Shown: piece by piece, positions 26,038 through 35,503 of the stretch
Layout: the number at the start of each line of letters is the position of its first letter
Position numbering within the stretch: position 1 is the first letter of the stretch
Assembly: GCF_002836515.1 (NCBI RefSeq)
Contig: NZ_PJBC01000063.1
Coordinates: 116,900-180,899, forward strand
DNA: 64,000 nt
Source: Pseudomonas sp. Choline-02u-1
GTDB taxonomy: Bacteria; Pseudomonadota; Gammaproteobacteria; Pseudomonadales; Pseudomonadaceae
Reading direction: 5' to 3'
Program-made: the position numbers and the translations under genes
The notes under the pieces: model-generated
The model's database searches: none
Told to the model about the DNA's origin: nothing
The model's input: only the letters and a program-made list of their open reading frames with translations

Positions 26038-29000
26038 ATGAATTTTTCCCAATTCTTCATTTCCCGGCCGATCTTCGCAGCGGTGCTGTCGCTGTTGATC
26101 CTGATCGCCGGTGCGATCTCGCTGTTCCAGTTGCCGATCAGCGAATACCCGGAAGTCGTGCCGCCGACCGTGGTCGTACGCGCCAACTTCCCGGGCGCCA
26201 ACCCCAAAGTCATCGGTGAAACCGTGGCCGCTCCGCTGGAGCAGGCCATCACCGGCGTCGAGAACATGCTGTACATGTCCTCGCAATCGACCGCTGACGG
26301 CAAGATCACCCTGACCATTACCTTCGCCCTGGGCACTGACCTGGACAACGCGCAGGTGCAGGTACAAAACCGGGTGACCCGAACCGAGCCGAAGCTTCCG
26401 GAGGAAGTGACGCGCATCGGTATCACCGTCGACAAGGCGTCGCCCGACCTGACCATGGTTGTGCACTTGACCTCGCCGGACAAGCGCTACGACATGCTCT
26501 ACCTGTCCAACTACGCGATCCTCAACATCAAGGATGAGCTTGCTCGCCTCGGTGGTGTCGGTGACGTGCAGTTGTTCGGTATGGGCGACTACTCGCTGCG
26601 GGTCTGGCTTGACCCGAACAAGACCGCCTCGCGCAATCTGACCGCGACCGATGTCGTCACGGCGATTCGCGAGCAGAACCGTCAGGTCGCCGCCGGCCAA
26701 TTGGGCGCGCCCCCTGCCCCGACGGCGCAAAGCTTCCAGCTGTCGGTCAACACTCAAGGCCGTCTGGTTTCCGAAGAAGAGTTCGAGAACATCGTCATTC
26801 GCGCTGGCGACGACGGCGAAATCACTCGTCTGAAAGACATCGCGCGCATTGAACTGGGTTCCAGCCAATACGCCTTGCGTTCGCTGCTGAACAATCAGCC
26901 GGCTGTAGCGATTCCGATCTTCCAGCGTCCGGGTTCCAACGCGATCGACATTTCCAACGAAGTGCGCGGCAAGATGGAAGAGCTGAAGAAAGGCTTCCCG
27001 CAGGGCATGGACTACAGCATCGTGTACGACCCGACGATCTTCGTCCGTGGTTCGATCGAAGCGGTGGTTCATACCCTGTTCGAAGCGTTGATCCTCGTGG
27101 TGCTGGTGGTGATCCTGTTCCTGCAGACCTGGCGCGCCTCGATCATTCCGCTGGTGGCAGTGCCCGTATCGTTGATCGGTACGTTTGCGGTCATGCATCT
27201 GTTCGGTTTCTCGCTCAACGCGCTGTCGCTGTTCGGTCTGGTATTGGCCATCGGTATCGTGGTCGACGACGCCATCGTGGTGGTGGAGAACGTCGAACGG
27301 AACATCGAACTCGGACTCACACCGGTCGAAGCGACCAAACGTGCCATGCGTGAAGTGACCGGCCCGATCGTGGCCACGGCACTTGTGCTGTGTGCGGTGT
27401 TCATCCCGGCGGCGTTCATCTCCGGCCTTACCGGGCAGTTTTACAAACAGTTCGCATTGACCATCGCGATCTCGACAGTGATCTCGGCGTTCAACTCGCT
27501 GACCCTGTCGCCGGCGCTGGCTGCTGTGTTGCTGAAAAGCCACGACGCACCGAAAGACCGCTTCTCGAAAGGGCTCGACAAAATTTTCGGTGGCTGGCTG
27601 TTCCGTCCATTCAACCGCTTCTTTGATCGCGCCAGCCATGGCTACGTCGGTACTGTGCGCCGGGTCATTCGCAGCAGCGGCATCGCCCTGCTCGTGTATG
27701 CAGGCCTGATGGTGTTGACCTTCTTCGGTTTCTCCAGCACACCGACCGGTTTCGTACCCGGCCAGGACAAGCAGTACCTGGTGGCCTTCGCGCAATTGCC
27801 GGACGCCGCAAGCCTGGATCGCACCGAAGACGTGATCAAACGCATGTCCGACCTGGCGCTGAAACAGCCGGGCGTGGAAAGCGCTGTAGCATTCCCGGGC
27901 CTGTCGATCAACGGCTTCACCAACAGCCCGAACGCCGGCATCGTTTTCGTCACCCTGAAACCGTTCGACGAGCGTAAAGACCCGAGCATGTCCGCCGGCG
28001 CGATTGCCGGGGCCTTGAACGGCCAGTACGCGAACATTCAAGAGGCGTACATGGCGATCTTCCCGCCACCGCCGGTACAGGGTCTGGGCACCATTGGTGG
28101 TTTCCGCCTGCAAATCGAAGACCGAGGCAACCTTGGCTACGACGAGCTGTACAAAGAAACCATGAACATCATCAACAAGAGCCACAACGTGCCGGAACTG
28201 GCCGGCCTGTTCACCAGTTACACCGTGAACGTGCCACAGGTCGATGCCGCCATCGACCGTGAAAAAGCCAAGACCCACGGCGTGGCCGTCAGCGACATCT
28301 TCGACACCCTGCAGATCTACCTGGGTTCGCTGTATGCCAACGACTTCAACCGCTTCGGGCGCACCTATCAGGTCAACGTCCAGGCCGAACAGCAGTTCCG
28401 TCTCGAATCCGATCAGATCGGTCAGCTGAAAGTACGCAACAACAAGGGCGAAATGATTCCGCTGGCGACCTTCATCAAGGTCAGCGACACCTCGGGTCCG
28501 GATCGCGTGATGCACTACAACGGCTTCATCACCGCAGAAATCAACGGTGCCGCCGCCCCCGGCTACAGCTCCGGCCAGGCCGAAAAAGCCATCGAGAAAC
28601 TGCTCAAGGAAGAACTTCCGAACGGCATGACCTACGAGTGGACCGACCTGACCTACCAGCAGATTCTGTCCGGCAACACGGCGCTGTTCGTGTTCCCGCT
28701 CTGCGTACTGCTGGCATTCCTTGTACTCGCTGCCCAGTACGAAAGCTGGAGCCTGCCACTGGCGGTGATCCTGATCGTACCGATGACCCTGCTGTCGGCC
28801 ATTACCGGCGTGATCATCTCGGGTGGTGACAACAACATCTTTACCCAGATCGGCTTGATCGTACTGGTGGGACTTGCATGCAAGAACGCGATTCTGATCG
28901 TCGAGTTCGCCAAGGACAAACAGGAAGAAGGCCTCGACCCGCTCGCTGCGGTACTGGAAGCCTGCCGTCTGCGTCTGCGGCCGATCCTGATGACCTCCTT

Positions 29001-29229
29001 CGCCTTCATCATGGGTGTGGTGCCACTGGTGTTCTCCAGCGGTGCCGGTGCCGAGATGCGTCACGCCATGGGTGTGGCGGTGTTTTCCGGGATGCTCGGG
29101 GTGACCTTCTTTGGTCTGTTGCTGACGCCAGTCTTCTACGTACTGATCCGTAACTTTGTCGAACGCGGCGAGCAGCGCAAAGCAGCCAAGGCGCACACTC
29201 TTCAAAAGCCACTGGAGGCGCAACAATGA
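26038..29229 (+). CDS. mexF: RND multidrug efflux pump MexF
   Basis: A 1063-residue inner-membrane RND transporter (family length 1062). Start MNFSQFFISRPIFAAVLSLL is that of the HAE1 group; the proton-relay pair is in GIVVDDAIVVVENVERN in TM4, and the second relay Lys region is in TM10 (VGLACKNAILIVEFAKD). Known MexF exports chloramphenicol, fluoroquinolones, trimethoprim and quorum-signal precursors. The stop overlaps the oprN ATG by four bases. Confidence 0.97.
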   Translation: MNFSQFFISRPIFAAVLSLLILIAGAISLFQLPISEYPEVVPPTVVVRANFPGANPKVIGETVAAPLEQAITGVENMLYMSSQSTADGKITLTITFALGTDLDNAQVQVQNRVTRTEPKLPEEVTRIGITVDKASPDLTMVVHLTSPDKRYDMLYLSNYAILNIKDELARLGGVGDVQLFGMGDYSLRVWLDPNKTASRNLTATDVVTAIREQNRQVAAGQLGAPPAPTAQSFQLSVNTQGRLVSEEEFENIVIRAGDDGEITRLKDIARIELGSSQYALRSLLNNQPAVAIPIFQRPGSNAIDISNEVRGKMEELKKGFPQGMDYSIVYDPTIFVRGSIEAVVHTLFEALILVVLVVILFLQTWRASIIPLVAVPVSLIGTFAVMHLFGFSLNALSLFGLVLAIGIVVDDAIVVVENVERNIELGLTPVEATKRAMREVTGPIVATALVLCAVFIPAAFISGLTGQFYKQFALTIAISTVISAFNSLTLSPALAAVLLKSHDAPKDRFSKGLDKIFGGWLFRPFNRFFDRASHGYVGTVRRVIRSSGIALLVYAGLMVLTFFGFSSTPTGFVPGQDKQYLVAFAQLPDAASLDRTEDVIKRMSDLALKQPGVESAVAFPGLSINGFTNSPNAGIVFVTLKPFDERKDPSMSAGAIAGALNGQYANIQEAYMAIFPPPPVQGLGTIGGFRLQIEDRGNLGYDELYKETMNIINKSHNVPELAGLFTSYTVNVPQVDAAIDREKAKTHGVAVSDIFDTLQIYLGSLYANDFNRFGRTYQVNVQAEQQFRLESDQIGQLKVRNNKGEMIPLATFIKVSDTSGPDRVMHYNGFITAEINGAAAPGYSSGQAEKAIEKLLKEELPNGMTYEWTDLTYQQILSGNTALFVFPLCVLLAFLVLAAQYESWSLPLAVILIVPMTLLSAITGVIISGGDNNIFTQIGLIVLVGLACKNAILIVEFAKDKQEEGLDPLAAVLEACRLRLRPILMTSFAFIMGVVPLVFSSGAGAEMRHAMGVAVFSGMLGVTFFGLLLTPVFYVLIRNFVERGEQRKAAKAHTLQKPLEAQQ

Positions 29230-30647
29230 GTCTGAAAGTCTTCCTGCCGAGTCTGCTGGTGCTGGCCCTCAGTGCCTGCGCCGTCGGCCCCGACTACAAG
29301 ACCCCAGCCACGGAGGCGGCCAATATCACGACCGCCACCGACGGCGCCGCCGGGCAAAAGAACTTCGACCGTTCGAAATTCGAAGGCATCTGGTGGCAGC
29401 AATTCGATGACCCGACCCTCAACCAGTTGGTGACGCAATCGCTGCAAGGCAACCGTGAACTGCGCGTGGCATTCGCTCGCTGGAAAGCCGCCCGGGCGAT
29501 CCGCGACGACGCCAGCAACGACGCGATGCCGACCATCACCAGCCGCGCCAGCAGTGACTTGGGCAAGGGCCAGATTCCCGGCCAGACCACCGACCGGGTC
29601 AACAGCGAACGCTATGACCTCGGCCTGGACATGGCCTGGGAGCTTGACCTGTTCGGCCGCATCCAGCGCAATCTGGAAGCCAGCGATGCCGATCAGCAGG
29701 CCGCCGAAGCCGATCTGTATCAACTGCAAGTCACCATGATTGCCGAGCTGGTCGATGCTTACGGTCAACTGCGCGGTGCCCAACTGCGTGAAAAGATCGC
29801 CGTGGCCAACCTGAACAACCAGGTGGAATCGCGCAAGATCACCGTCAGCCTGCGTGATGCCGGTGTCGGTGATCAGCTCGACGTTGAGCGGGCCGATGCG
29901 CGTCTGGCCAATGTCGAGGCGACCGTGCCGCAGTTGCAGGCGGAACAGGTGCGGCAGAAAAACCGCATCGCCACCCTGCTCGGGGAGCGCCCGGACAAAC
30001 TGACCGTAGACCTGAGCCCGAAAGACCTGCCAGCGATTGCCAAAGCGCTGCCGATCGGGGATCCCGGTGAACTGCTGCAACGTCGTCCGGACATCCGTAG
30101 CGCCGAACGGCAACTGGCCTCGGCCACAGCGCGAATCGGCGTGGCCAAAGCCGACCTGTTCCCACGGGTCAGTCTCAGCGGCTTTCTCGGCTGGACGGCC
30201 GGGCGAGGCTCGCAGATAGGCTCCTCGGCAGCTAACGCCTGGGCGCTCGGCCCTAGCATCACCTGGGCTGCGTTTGACCTGGGCAGTGTCCGCGCCCGTT
30301 TGCGCGGCGCCGATGCCGAAGCCGAAGGCGCACTGGCGACTTATGAGCAGCAAGTGCTGCTGGCGCTGGAAGAATCGGAAAACGCCTTCAGCGACTACGG
30401 CAAGCGTCAGCAACGTTTGATCTCGCTGATTCGTCAGAGCGAATCGAGCCGCAAGGCCGCCGATCTGGCCGAGATTCGCTATCGCGAAGGCACCACCGAC
30501 TTCCTCGTCCTCCTCGATGCCCAGCGTGAACGCCTGAACGCAGAAGACAGTCAGGCGCAGGCCGAAGTCGAGCTGTATCGCGGCATCGTCGCGATCTACA
30601 AGGCCCTTGGCGGTGGCTGGCAACCGGAGACGGTTGCGAGCAAGTAA
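29226..30647 (+). CDS. oprN: Outer-membrane efflux channel OprN (TolC-like lipoprotein)
   Basis: A 473-residue NodT-family outer-membrane factor. Lipobox LALSACAVGPDYKTP places a lipid on the Cys; two repeats of the OEP fold follow, with RRPDIRSAERQLASATARIG and the closing AEIRYREGTTDFLVLLDAQR. It forms the tripartite pump with MexE-MexF. The ATG overlaps the mexF stop (ATGA). Two terminators follow. Confidence 0.94.
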   Translation: MSLKVFLPSLLVLALSACAVGPDYKTPATEAANITTATDGAAGQKNFDRSKFEGIWWQQFDDPTLNQLVTQSLQGNRELRVAFARWKAARAIRDDASNDAMPTITSRASSDLGKGQIPGQTTDRVNSERYDLGLDMAWELDLFGRIQRNLEASDADQQAAEADLYQLQVTMIAELVDAYGQLRGAQLREKIAVANLNNQVESRKITVSLRDAGVGDQLDVERADARLANVEATVPQLQAEQVRQKNRIATLLGERPDKLTVDLSPKDLPAIAKALPIGDPGELLQRRPDIRSAERQLASATARIGVAKADLFPRVSLSGFLGWTAGRGSQIGSSAANAWALGPSITWAAFDLGSVRARLRGADAEAEGALATYEQQVLLALEESENAFSDYGKRQQRLISLIRQSESSRKAADLAEIRYREGTTDFLVLLDAQRERLNAEDSQAQAEVELYRGIVAIYKALGGGWQPETVASK

Positions 30648-30667
30648 AGATTGTTAAAGAGCTCCTT

Positions 30668-30728
30668 TGGTTGGCCGCAACCAACCAGATTTTTTGCCCC
30701 GCGTATCATTCGGTCGCGGGGTTTTTTT
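30668..30728 (+). terminator. Tandem terminators after oprN
   Basis: First hairpin TTGGTTG/CAACCAA followed by ATTTTTT (30668-30695); second hairpin CCCCGCG/CGCGGGG with an 11-base loop followed by seven T (30697-30728). Confidence 0.88.
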
Positions 30729-30751
30729 ATGCCACTGAATCACCGATCCCG

Positions 30752-30864
30752 TGTAGGAGCTGTCGAGTGCAACGAAGCTGAGATTCTTGATGGCAATGCA
30801 GCCGGGGCGCACCGCGTCCCAAGATCAAAAGATCGCAGCCTCGTTGCACTCGACAGCTCCTACA
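30752..30864. repeat. REPIN-like palindrome with a nested second repeat
   Basis: The 29-bp arms (30752-30780 and 30836-30864) match with one mismatch and share TGTAGGAGCTG and GAGTGCAACGA with the 5715-5819 element. The loop contains AATGCAGCCGGGGCGCACCG and following bases, close to 59585-59611, a different repeat family. Confidence 0.75.
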
Positions 30865-30870
30865 GGGGAA

Positions 30871-31815
30871 TCAGGGTTCCAGGACGGTAACGGTGGCGGT
30901 GGTACCAGCGCGCAGGCGATTCTTGCCGGCAAAGTCACCGTCGATGCCAATGCGCACCGGCACCCGCTGCGCCAGTTTTACCCAGGTGTAACTCGGGTTG
31001 ATATTCGCCAACAACCGGCTGCCCGGCGCGTTTTCGCGGTCGGCGATGGCGAAGGCGATGCTTTCGACGGTGCCGCCAAAACTCTCCCCGCTCATCAATT
31101 GAATGCGCACCCGGTCACCCTCCTCGATACGTGGCAGCTTGGTTTCCTCGAAGTAACCGCTGACATAGAACGAATCACTGTCCACCAGTGCCAGCAGTGC
31201 TCCGCCCGCCTGTGCGTAGTCACCTTGACGGGTCAGCAGGTTGGTGACGTAACCGCTGACGGGCGACTCGACGCGGGTACGCTGCAAGTCCAGCTCGGCC
31301 TGAGTCAACGCGGCAATTGCCAGCTGCACGTTGGCTTCAGCCAGGCCGAGGTTGGCCTGATTGCGCAACAGATCCGCCTGGGCAACCGCCACGTCGGTGC
31401 TGGATTTCTCCCATTCCTCGCCAGAAATGGCAAAACCCTGCTTCAGCGTGCGGCGACGGCGCTCCTCGCTTTGACGTTGTTTTAGCAACGCTTCACTGGC
31501 GACGATCGCTGCTTGCGATTGCCCCAGCGAGGCCCTGGACACTTCAACCGAACGCCGGGCATGTTCGACCGCCAGTTGATAGCGCGCCGGATCGATCTCC
31601 AGCAACAACTGACCCTTGGCGACATGCTGGTTGTCCTGCACCGCCAGTTTGACGATTCGCCCCGAGACATCCGCCGACAGCGTCACCACATCTGCCCTCA
31701 CCCGGGCATCCCGTGTCCACGGCGCGCGGGTGTAATACTCCCAGGCGAACCAGCCAAGTACGATCGCCAGGATCACCACTGCCAAGGTCATCATTCTTGC
31801 AACTAACGCTTTCAA
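30871..31815 (-). CDS. HlyD-type membrane fusion protein of an AaeA/EmrA-like efflux system
   Basis: A 314-residue periplasmic adaptor: one N-terminal membrane helix (TLAVVILAIVLGWFAWEYY), a biotinyl-lipoyl pair (VTLSADVSGRIVKLAVQDNQ, VESPVSGYVTNLLTRQGDYA), a coiled-coil hairpin and a C-terminal beta domain. It sits four bases after the DUF1656 gene and completes a FUSC-DUF1656-HlyD operon, the AaeBXA arrangement that in E. coli exports aromatic carboxylic acids. Substrate here is not known. Confidence 0.88.
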   Translation of the reverse strand: MKALVARMMTLAVVILAIVLGWFAWEYYTRAPWTRDARVRADVVTLSADVSGRIVKLAVQDNQHVAKGQLLLEIDPARYQLAVEHARRSVEVSRASLGQSQAAIVASEALLKQRQSEERRRRTLKQGFAISGEEWEKSSTDVAVAQADLLRNQANLGLAEANVQLAIAALTQAELDLQRTRVESPVSGYVTNLLTRQGDYAQAGGALLALVDSDSFYVSGYFEETKLPRIEEGDRVRIQLMSGESFGGTVESIAFAIADRENAPGSRLLANINPSYTWVKLAQRVPVRIGIDGDFAGKNRLRAGTTATVTVLEP

Positions 31816-31819
31816 GACA

Positions 31820-32020
31820 TCAGGCTCCCATCAACAGAATCAGCGTGGCGCAGACACAGGCATACAGCGCGCCTTCGAACAGCGCTTCATGCCAGACCAG
31901 GCGCAGCACGCCCAAGCGCCGCAGACACCAGTCCAGCACGATGAAAATCGGAATCGCCAGTAACAGCGCCTGGGCAATCGGCGGCAGATAGACTCCGCCA
32001 ATCTCGAAATCAATGGGCAA
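31820..32020 (-). CDS. DUF1656 small membrane protein (AaeX-like), TTG start
   Basis: A 66-residue two-helix inner-membrane protein (PIDFEIGGVYLPPI then ALLLAIPIFIVL and LYACVCATLILLMGA). The TTG at 32020-32018 has AAGGAG nine bases upstream and gives the normal family length; the longer frame from TTG 32074 is unlikely. The start lies inside the last codons of the FUSC gene (11-base overlap), so translation is coupled. Function unknown; always with FUSC and HlyD genes. Confidence 0.85.
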   Translation of the reverse strand: MPIDFEIGGVYLPPIAQALLLAIPIFIVLDWCLRRLGVLRLVWHEALFEGALYACVCATLILLMGA

Positions 32021-34145
32021 GTTGCGGTTCTCCTTGCAGAACTTGAGGTTGCAAATGCTCGCCGTGGCGCTCAAGGAACGACACCACTATCAGCAGTGCC
32101 ACACGCATGCGGAACACTGACCATAAATGCTCATGACTGGCGGCGTGCAGCTCATCCAGCTCATCTCCGAGCTCATGCAGCGTGGCCAGCAGTGCTGGAA
32201 GCTGCGCATCGTCGCGTCCGGCAACCAAACGACCGGTCTTGCGCAACGCCGAAGCCAGACGCTGACTGAACGCATCGGTGAGCAGCGCGTTGTTCTGCGC
32301 CTGCTGCCTCAGTTGATGCATGGCCACGCCCAACGCCACGCAAGCCAGGCTGATTTCATACAAGCGCTGCATGGCACGATCATTCGCCGCCGGCAGCAGG
32401 CCGAGCATGCTGGTCAGGCGATCGGTCATCCGACTCTCGAAGGCGAATTGTTGTTCATCGGTCGCCGGCATTTTGCTCAGTTGGTACACCTGCTCCCGCG
32501 CTTCGCCGTACAAGCGGCGGATGCGCAAGGCCGGGCGGAACGGGAAAATCAGCGCGTAGACGATTAACGCCAGCATCGCTGCACTGACGTAGGCACCGGC
32601 AAACTCGAACCATTGAATCGCCGTGTTTTGCCCAGTGCCGGTATTTTGCGGGCCGAGCATGAGGAAACTGGACAAGCCCAGGCCCATGCCGATACCGGCG
32701 GTGGCCGGACTGGAAATGCCCACGGCAATCGCATACAGCAGCGGCGCCAACAGCAAGGCCAGCAGCTCGAAATCACTGATCGCCGGCACCAGCATGAATT
32801 GGTAGAACGCTGACACCAGCAGCGCCAGGCCCAAGCCTCGCGCATAGCTTTGCGCAGCCATCAGCGGCCGCGGAAAAGTCGCCATCAGCGAGCAGAGAAT
32901 CCCCACCAGAATCATCCCTCCCCGTGCGCCATCCCACGCGGTTTCGATCCAGATCAACCCGCTGACCAACAGCGCGGTAAAGGCGCGAATGGCATTCATC
33001 GAGGCCAAAGTGAAATCCAGATGCAACGGGCTGCTCTGGCCGCGATAGAGGCAGCTGGCCGGGCGCCCTTCCTGAATGGCGTCGCTGAGTTCAAGAATCT
33101 GTTCCAGTTGCTGTAACAGGCGCGCCTGTTCCCAACGCAGCGCCCAAGCGAGTGAACGCAGGGTCGCGCTCATGTTCTCGTGCTGCTGCTCGGCCTTGTA
33201 AGCCAACGCTTCGAACTGTTGCTGCAACGTGACGAAACGTTGCCGATCCGCCCCAGACAGTGCTCGGCCCTGTTGCGCCAGTTGTTCCAACAATGCCAGC
33301 TCCTCGGCCCGCAGTTGCTGAACGTCCAGCGGCAGATCGCCCTCCCATCGCTCGATGAGCAATTCCCGTTGATGCCGCAGAGCGGTCAATCGGGATGTCA
33401 GCAACATCAGTTGGTTACCGAGCAGCAACACCAGGTTATCGGCACTGCGCAAACGTGGCGCATCGAAATACAAATGACGCCGCAACCCTTCCAGTGCGCT
33501 GATTTCACCGAGCAATTGCATTTGCCGGCGCTGGAAATCGGCTTCGCTTTCTTCCGTGCGAAGCACTTCGGCGGCGTGGCTGGCGGCCAGTTTGATCACC
33601 TGATCGATTTTGGCGAAGTAACCTTTTGCCACGGCTTCAGGGCGAGCGGTCAGCAAACTGACCACACACACGCAGGCGACCGCGAGCAATGTTTCGGTAA
33701 CTCGGGTAACCGCCAGCAAAAACGTGCCGTCCTGATCCGGAATCGCCAGCAAAGCCACGACCACAGCGGTGTAACCACTGAGCACGAACGCCTGGGAACT
33801 GGTGTAGCGCAACAGCGTGCCGCCCGCCGTGCACAGCGCGAGCCACAACGCCAATGTCGTAATGAACGGCAGCGGCGCCTGAGGAAAGATCGCCATGATC
33901 AGCACCGCCACCGCCGCGCCTACGGTCGTGCCGATCACCTGGCCGAAACTGCGTGCCAACGCCATCCCCGCCAACGGTTGGCTGACAATCACCACGGCCA
34001 TGATCGACCATTTGGGCTGTTCGAGATCGAAAACGAACGCCAGATACAGGGTCAACAGCCCGGCGGCGATGGTTCGCAGGGCAAACAACAGAACAGCCTG
34101 ACCGGGATGGATCAGAGCCTTGAAATAAGCGAACAACGCAGGCAT
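32010..34145 (-). CDS. FUSC/AaeB-type aromatic acid or drug exporter
   Basis: A 711-residue inner-membrane protein with two sets of hydrophobic helices (about residues 20-160 and 370-510) separated and followed by long cytoplasmic coiled-coil parts, the FUSC (fusaric acid resistance) layout. Motifs: EQPKWSIMAVVIVSQPLAGM and LGPQNTGTGQN. ATG at 34145 follows AAAGAG by seven bases; an additional 33-codon frame upstream is not convincing. First gene of the three-gene efflux operon. Confidence 0.9.
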   Translation of the reverse strand: MPALFAYFKALIHPGQAVLLFALRTIAAGLLTLYLAFVFDLEQPKWSIMAVVIVSQPLAGMALARSFGQVIGTTVGAAVAVLIMAIFPQAPLPFITTLALWLALCTAGGTLLRYTSSQAFVLSGYTAVVVALLAIPDQDGTFLLAVTRVTETLLAVACVCVVSLLTARPEAVAKGYFAKIDQVIKLAASHAAEVLRTEESEADFQRRQMQLLGEISALEGLRRHLYFDAPRLRSADNLVLLLGNQLMLLTSRLTALRHQRELLIERWEGDLPLDVQQLRAEELALLEQLAQQGRALSGADRQRFVTLQQQFEALAYKAEQQHENMSATLRSLAWALRWEQARLLQQLEQILELSDAIQEGRPASCLYRGQSSPLHLDFTLASMNAIRAFTALLVSGLIWIETAWDGARGGMILVGILCSLMATFPRPLMAAQSYARGLGLALLVSAFYQFMLVPAISDFELLALLLAPLLYAIAVGISSPATAGIGMGLGLSSFLMLGPQNTGTGQNTAIQWFEFAGAYVSAAMLALIVYALIFPFRPALRIRRLYGEAREQVYQLSKMPATDEQQFAFESRMTDRLTSMLGLLPAANDRAMQRLYEISLACVALGVAMHQLRQQAQNNALLTDAFSQRLASALRKTGRLVAGRDDAQLPALLATLHELGDELDELHAASHEHLWSVFRMRVALLIVVSFLERHGEHLQPQVLQGEPQLAH

Positions 34146-34315
34146 GGGCACACTCTTTAAAACGACTTCTGCAAGCGTAGACACTGCCACAAAAGCCTGA
34201 CGGATTTCACAGTCGACACGTGTCGTAGGACGATTCGCTGGCAAGGGTTTGACTCACGCGCCAAGCTGACCGAAGCTTGCCGCTCTGCTCAAGTTCGAAG
34301 CTCTCGGAAACCCGC

Positions 34316-35371
34316 ATGACTCAGTCCCGCCGCAACCTGCTGATCGGCCTTGGCCTCGTACTGATCGTCGGCGTCGTCTGGCTGATGTTGCGCAGCAGCA
34401 CACCGACCATCCCCGATGCTATCAAACATGGTTACAGCGAAGCGCTGAACGCAGCGCGCACCGGTGAACCGGGTGCGGCGCGCCAGTTGTACCAGCAATT
34501 GGGCCGCCCGGACATTTCGGTCAAGCGCCGGGTCTGGCTGCATGGTGAGCTGGCCAATTATCCAAGCCCGCAGGCATTGAAACTGGCCGACATCGACTTG
34601 CACCATGAATCCCCGCTGGTACGCGTGGCTGCGATAAAAAGTGTCGTCGGCCTGGTGCCCGGCGGGCAGCGCAGTCTGTTGCTTGGGCCGCTGCTCGACG
34701 ATCAAGAGCAAACTGTGCGATTCGCGGCGATCAACGCCCTGCTCGGCCTGAGCCCGGATGAGCTGGGCCTCTACTTCGCGCCGCTGCAACAGGCTGTGGA
34801 TGGCTGGCAACAGACGCTGGAAAGCCAGCCGGAAAGCGCCGCCAACTACGCGCAACTGGCACGCCTGTATATTCACAACGCCGAATACAAACAGGCCCGA
34901 CAAGCGCTGGACAATACCTTGCGCCTTGAACCCGCCAACCTGCCCGCGCTTGTCATGCAGATTGACGTACTTGACCGTCAGGGCCAGAGCGATGCCGCCC
35001 GCCAGTTACTTGCCGAGCAACTGAAGGCGCAGCCTGATTCGGCTTATCTGCAACACGCACTCGGGCTATGGCTGTTGCACCATGGTCAGCGCGAGTACGC
35101 GCTGCTCGGCCTGTCCAAAGCCGTCGAGCTGGAACCGGACAACAAGGATTATCGCTACGACCTCGCGACCACTCTGCACAGTGCTGAAGAACTGGAAGCG
35201 GCGCAGAAACAATTGCAGGAGATCGTCCAGCGCCATCCCGCCGATCGCAAGGCACGAGTACTGCTGATCAACTACTGGAAGGAAAGCGGGCAGTTGCAGA
35301 ATGTGCAGATTCTGCTGGCGCAACTTGAACAATTGAATCCGGACGACCCGGCCTTGCAACAAGGTCTTTAA
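34316..35371 (+). CDS. Membrane-anchored TPR/HEAT-repeat protein
   Basis: A 351-residue protein with one N-terminal membrane helix (LLIGLGLVLIVGVVWLML), a short HEAT-like middle (SPLVRVAAIKSVVGLVPG, QTVRFAAINALLGLSPDEL) and a C-terminal run of tetratricopeptide repeats (AEYKQARQALDNTLRLEPAN, GLWLLHHGQREYALLGLSKA, AEELEAAQKQLQEIVQRHP). Start ATG 34316 with GGAAAC upstream. A periplasmic protein-interaction scaffold is likely, perhaps in biogenesis of a membrane complex; no adjacent gene tells which. Confidence 0.75.
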   Translation: MTQSRRNLLIGLGLVLIVGVVWLMLRSSTPTIPDAIKHGYSEALNAARTGEPGAARQLYQQLGRPDISVKRRVWLHGELANYPSPQALKLADIDLHHESPLVRVAAIKSVVGLVPGGQRSLLLGPLLDDQEQTVRFAAINALLGLSPDELGLYFAPLQQAVDGWQQTLESQPESAANYAQLARLYIHNAEYKQARQALDNTLRLEPANLPALVMQIDVLDRQGQSDAARQLLAEQLKAQPDSAYLQHALGLWLLHHGQREYALLGLSKAVELEPDNKDYRYDLATTLHSAEELEAAQKQLQEIVQRHPADRKARVLLINYWKESGQLQNVQILLAQLEQLNPDDPALQQGL

Positions 35372-35416
35372 TCAAGGTAAAGCGCGCTCCAATTGCCGTC
35401 GGTCTAAAGAAAAAGC

Positions 35417-35444
35417 GGAACCGTGAACACGCCATGAGGTCAAG
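35417..35444 (+). promoter_or_regulatory. Possible ECF-type promoter before the KaiC-like gene
   Basis: GGAACC, a 16-base spacer and GTCAAG, 60 bases ahead of the TTG start. GGAAC is the general ECF -35 core; the -10 match is loose. Sigma factor not determined. Confidence 0.3.
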
Positions 35445-35503
35445 TTATTCAGGCGGCTCACTCAAACCAGCCGCCGGTTACCCTAGTCATAAGAGGGCAT
35501 TTT

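Noticed and set aside
25858..29226. Open frame of 1122 codons antisense to mexF
   Set aside because: Mirror of a high-GC, strongly biased coding sequence; composition rich in H, Q, R, D and no domain pattern; mexF on the other strand is certain.
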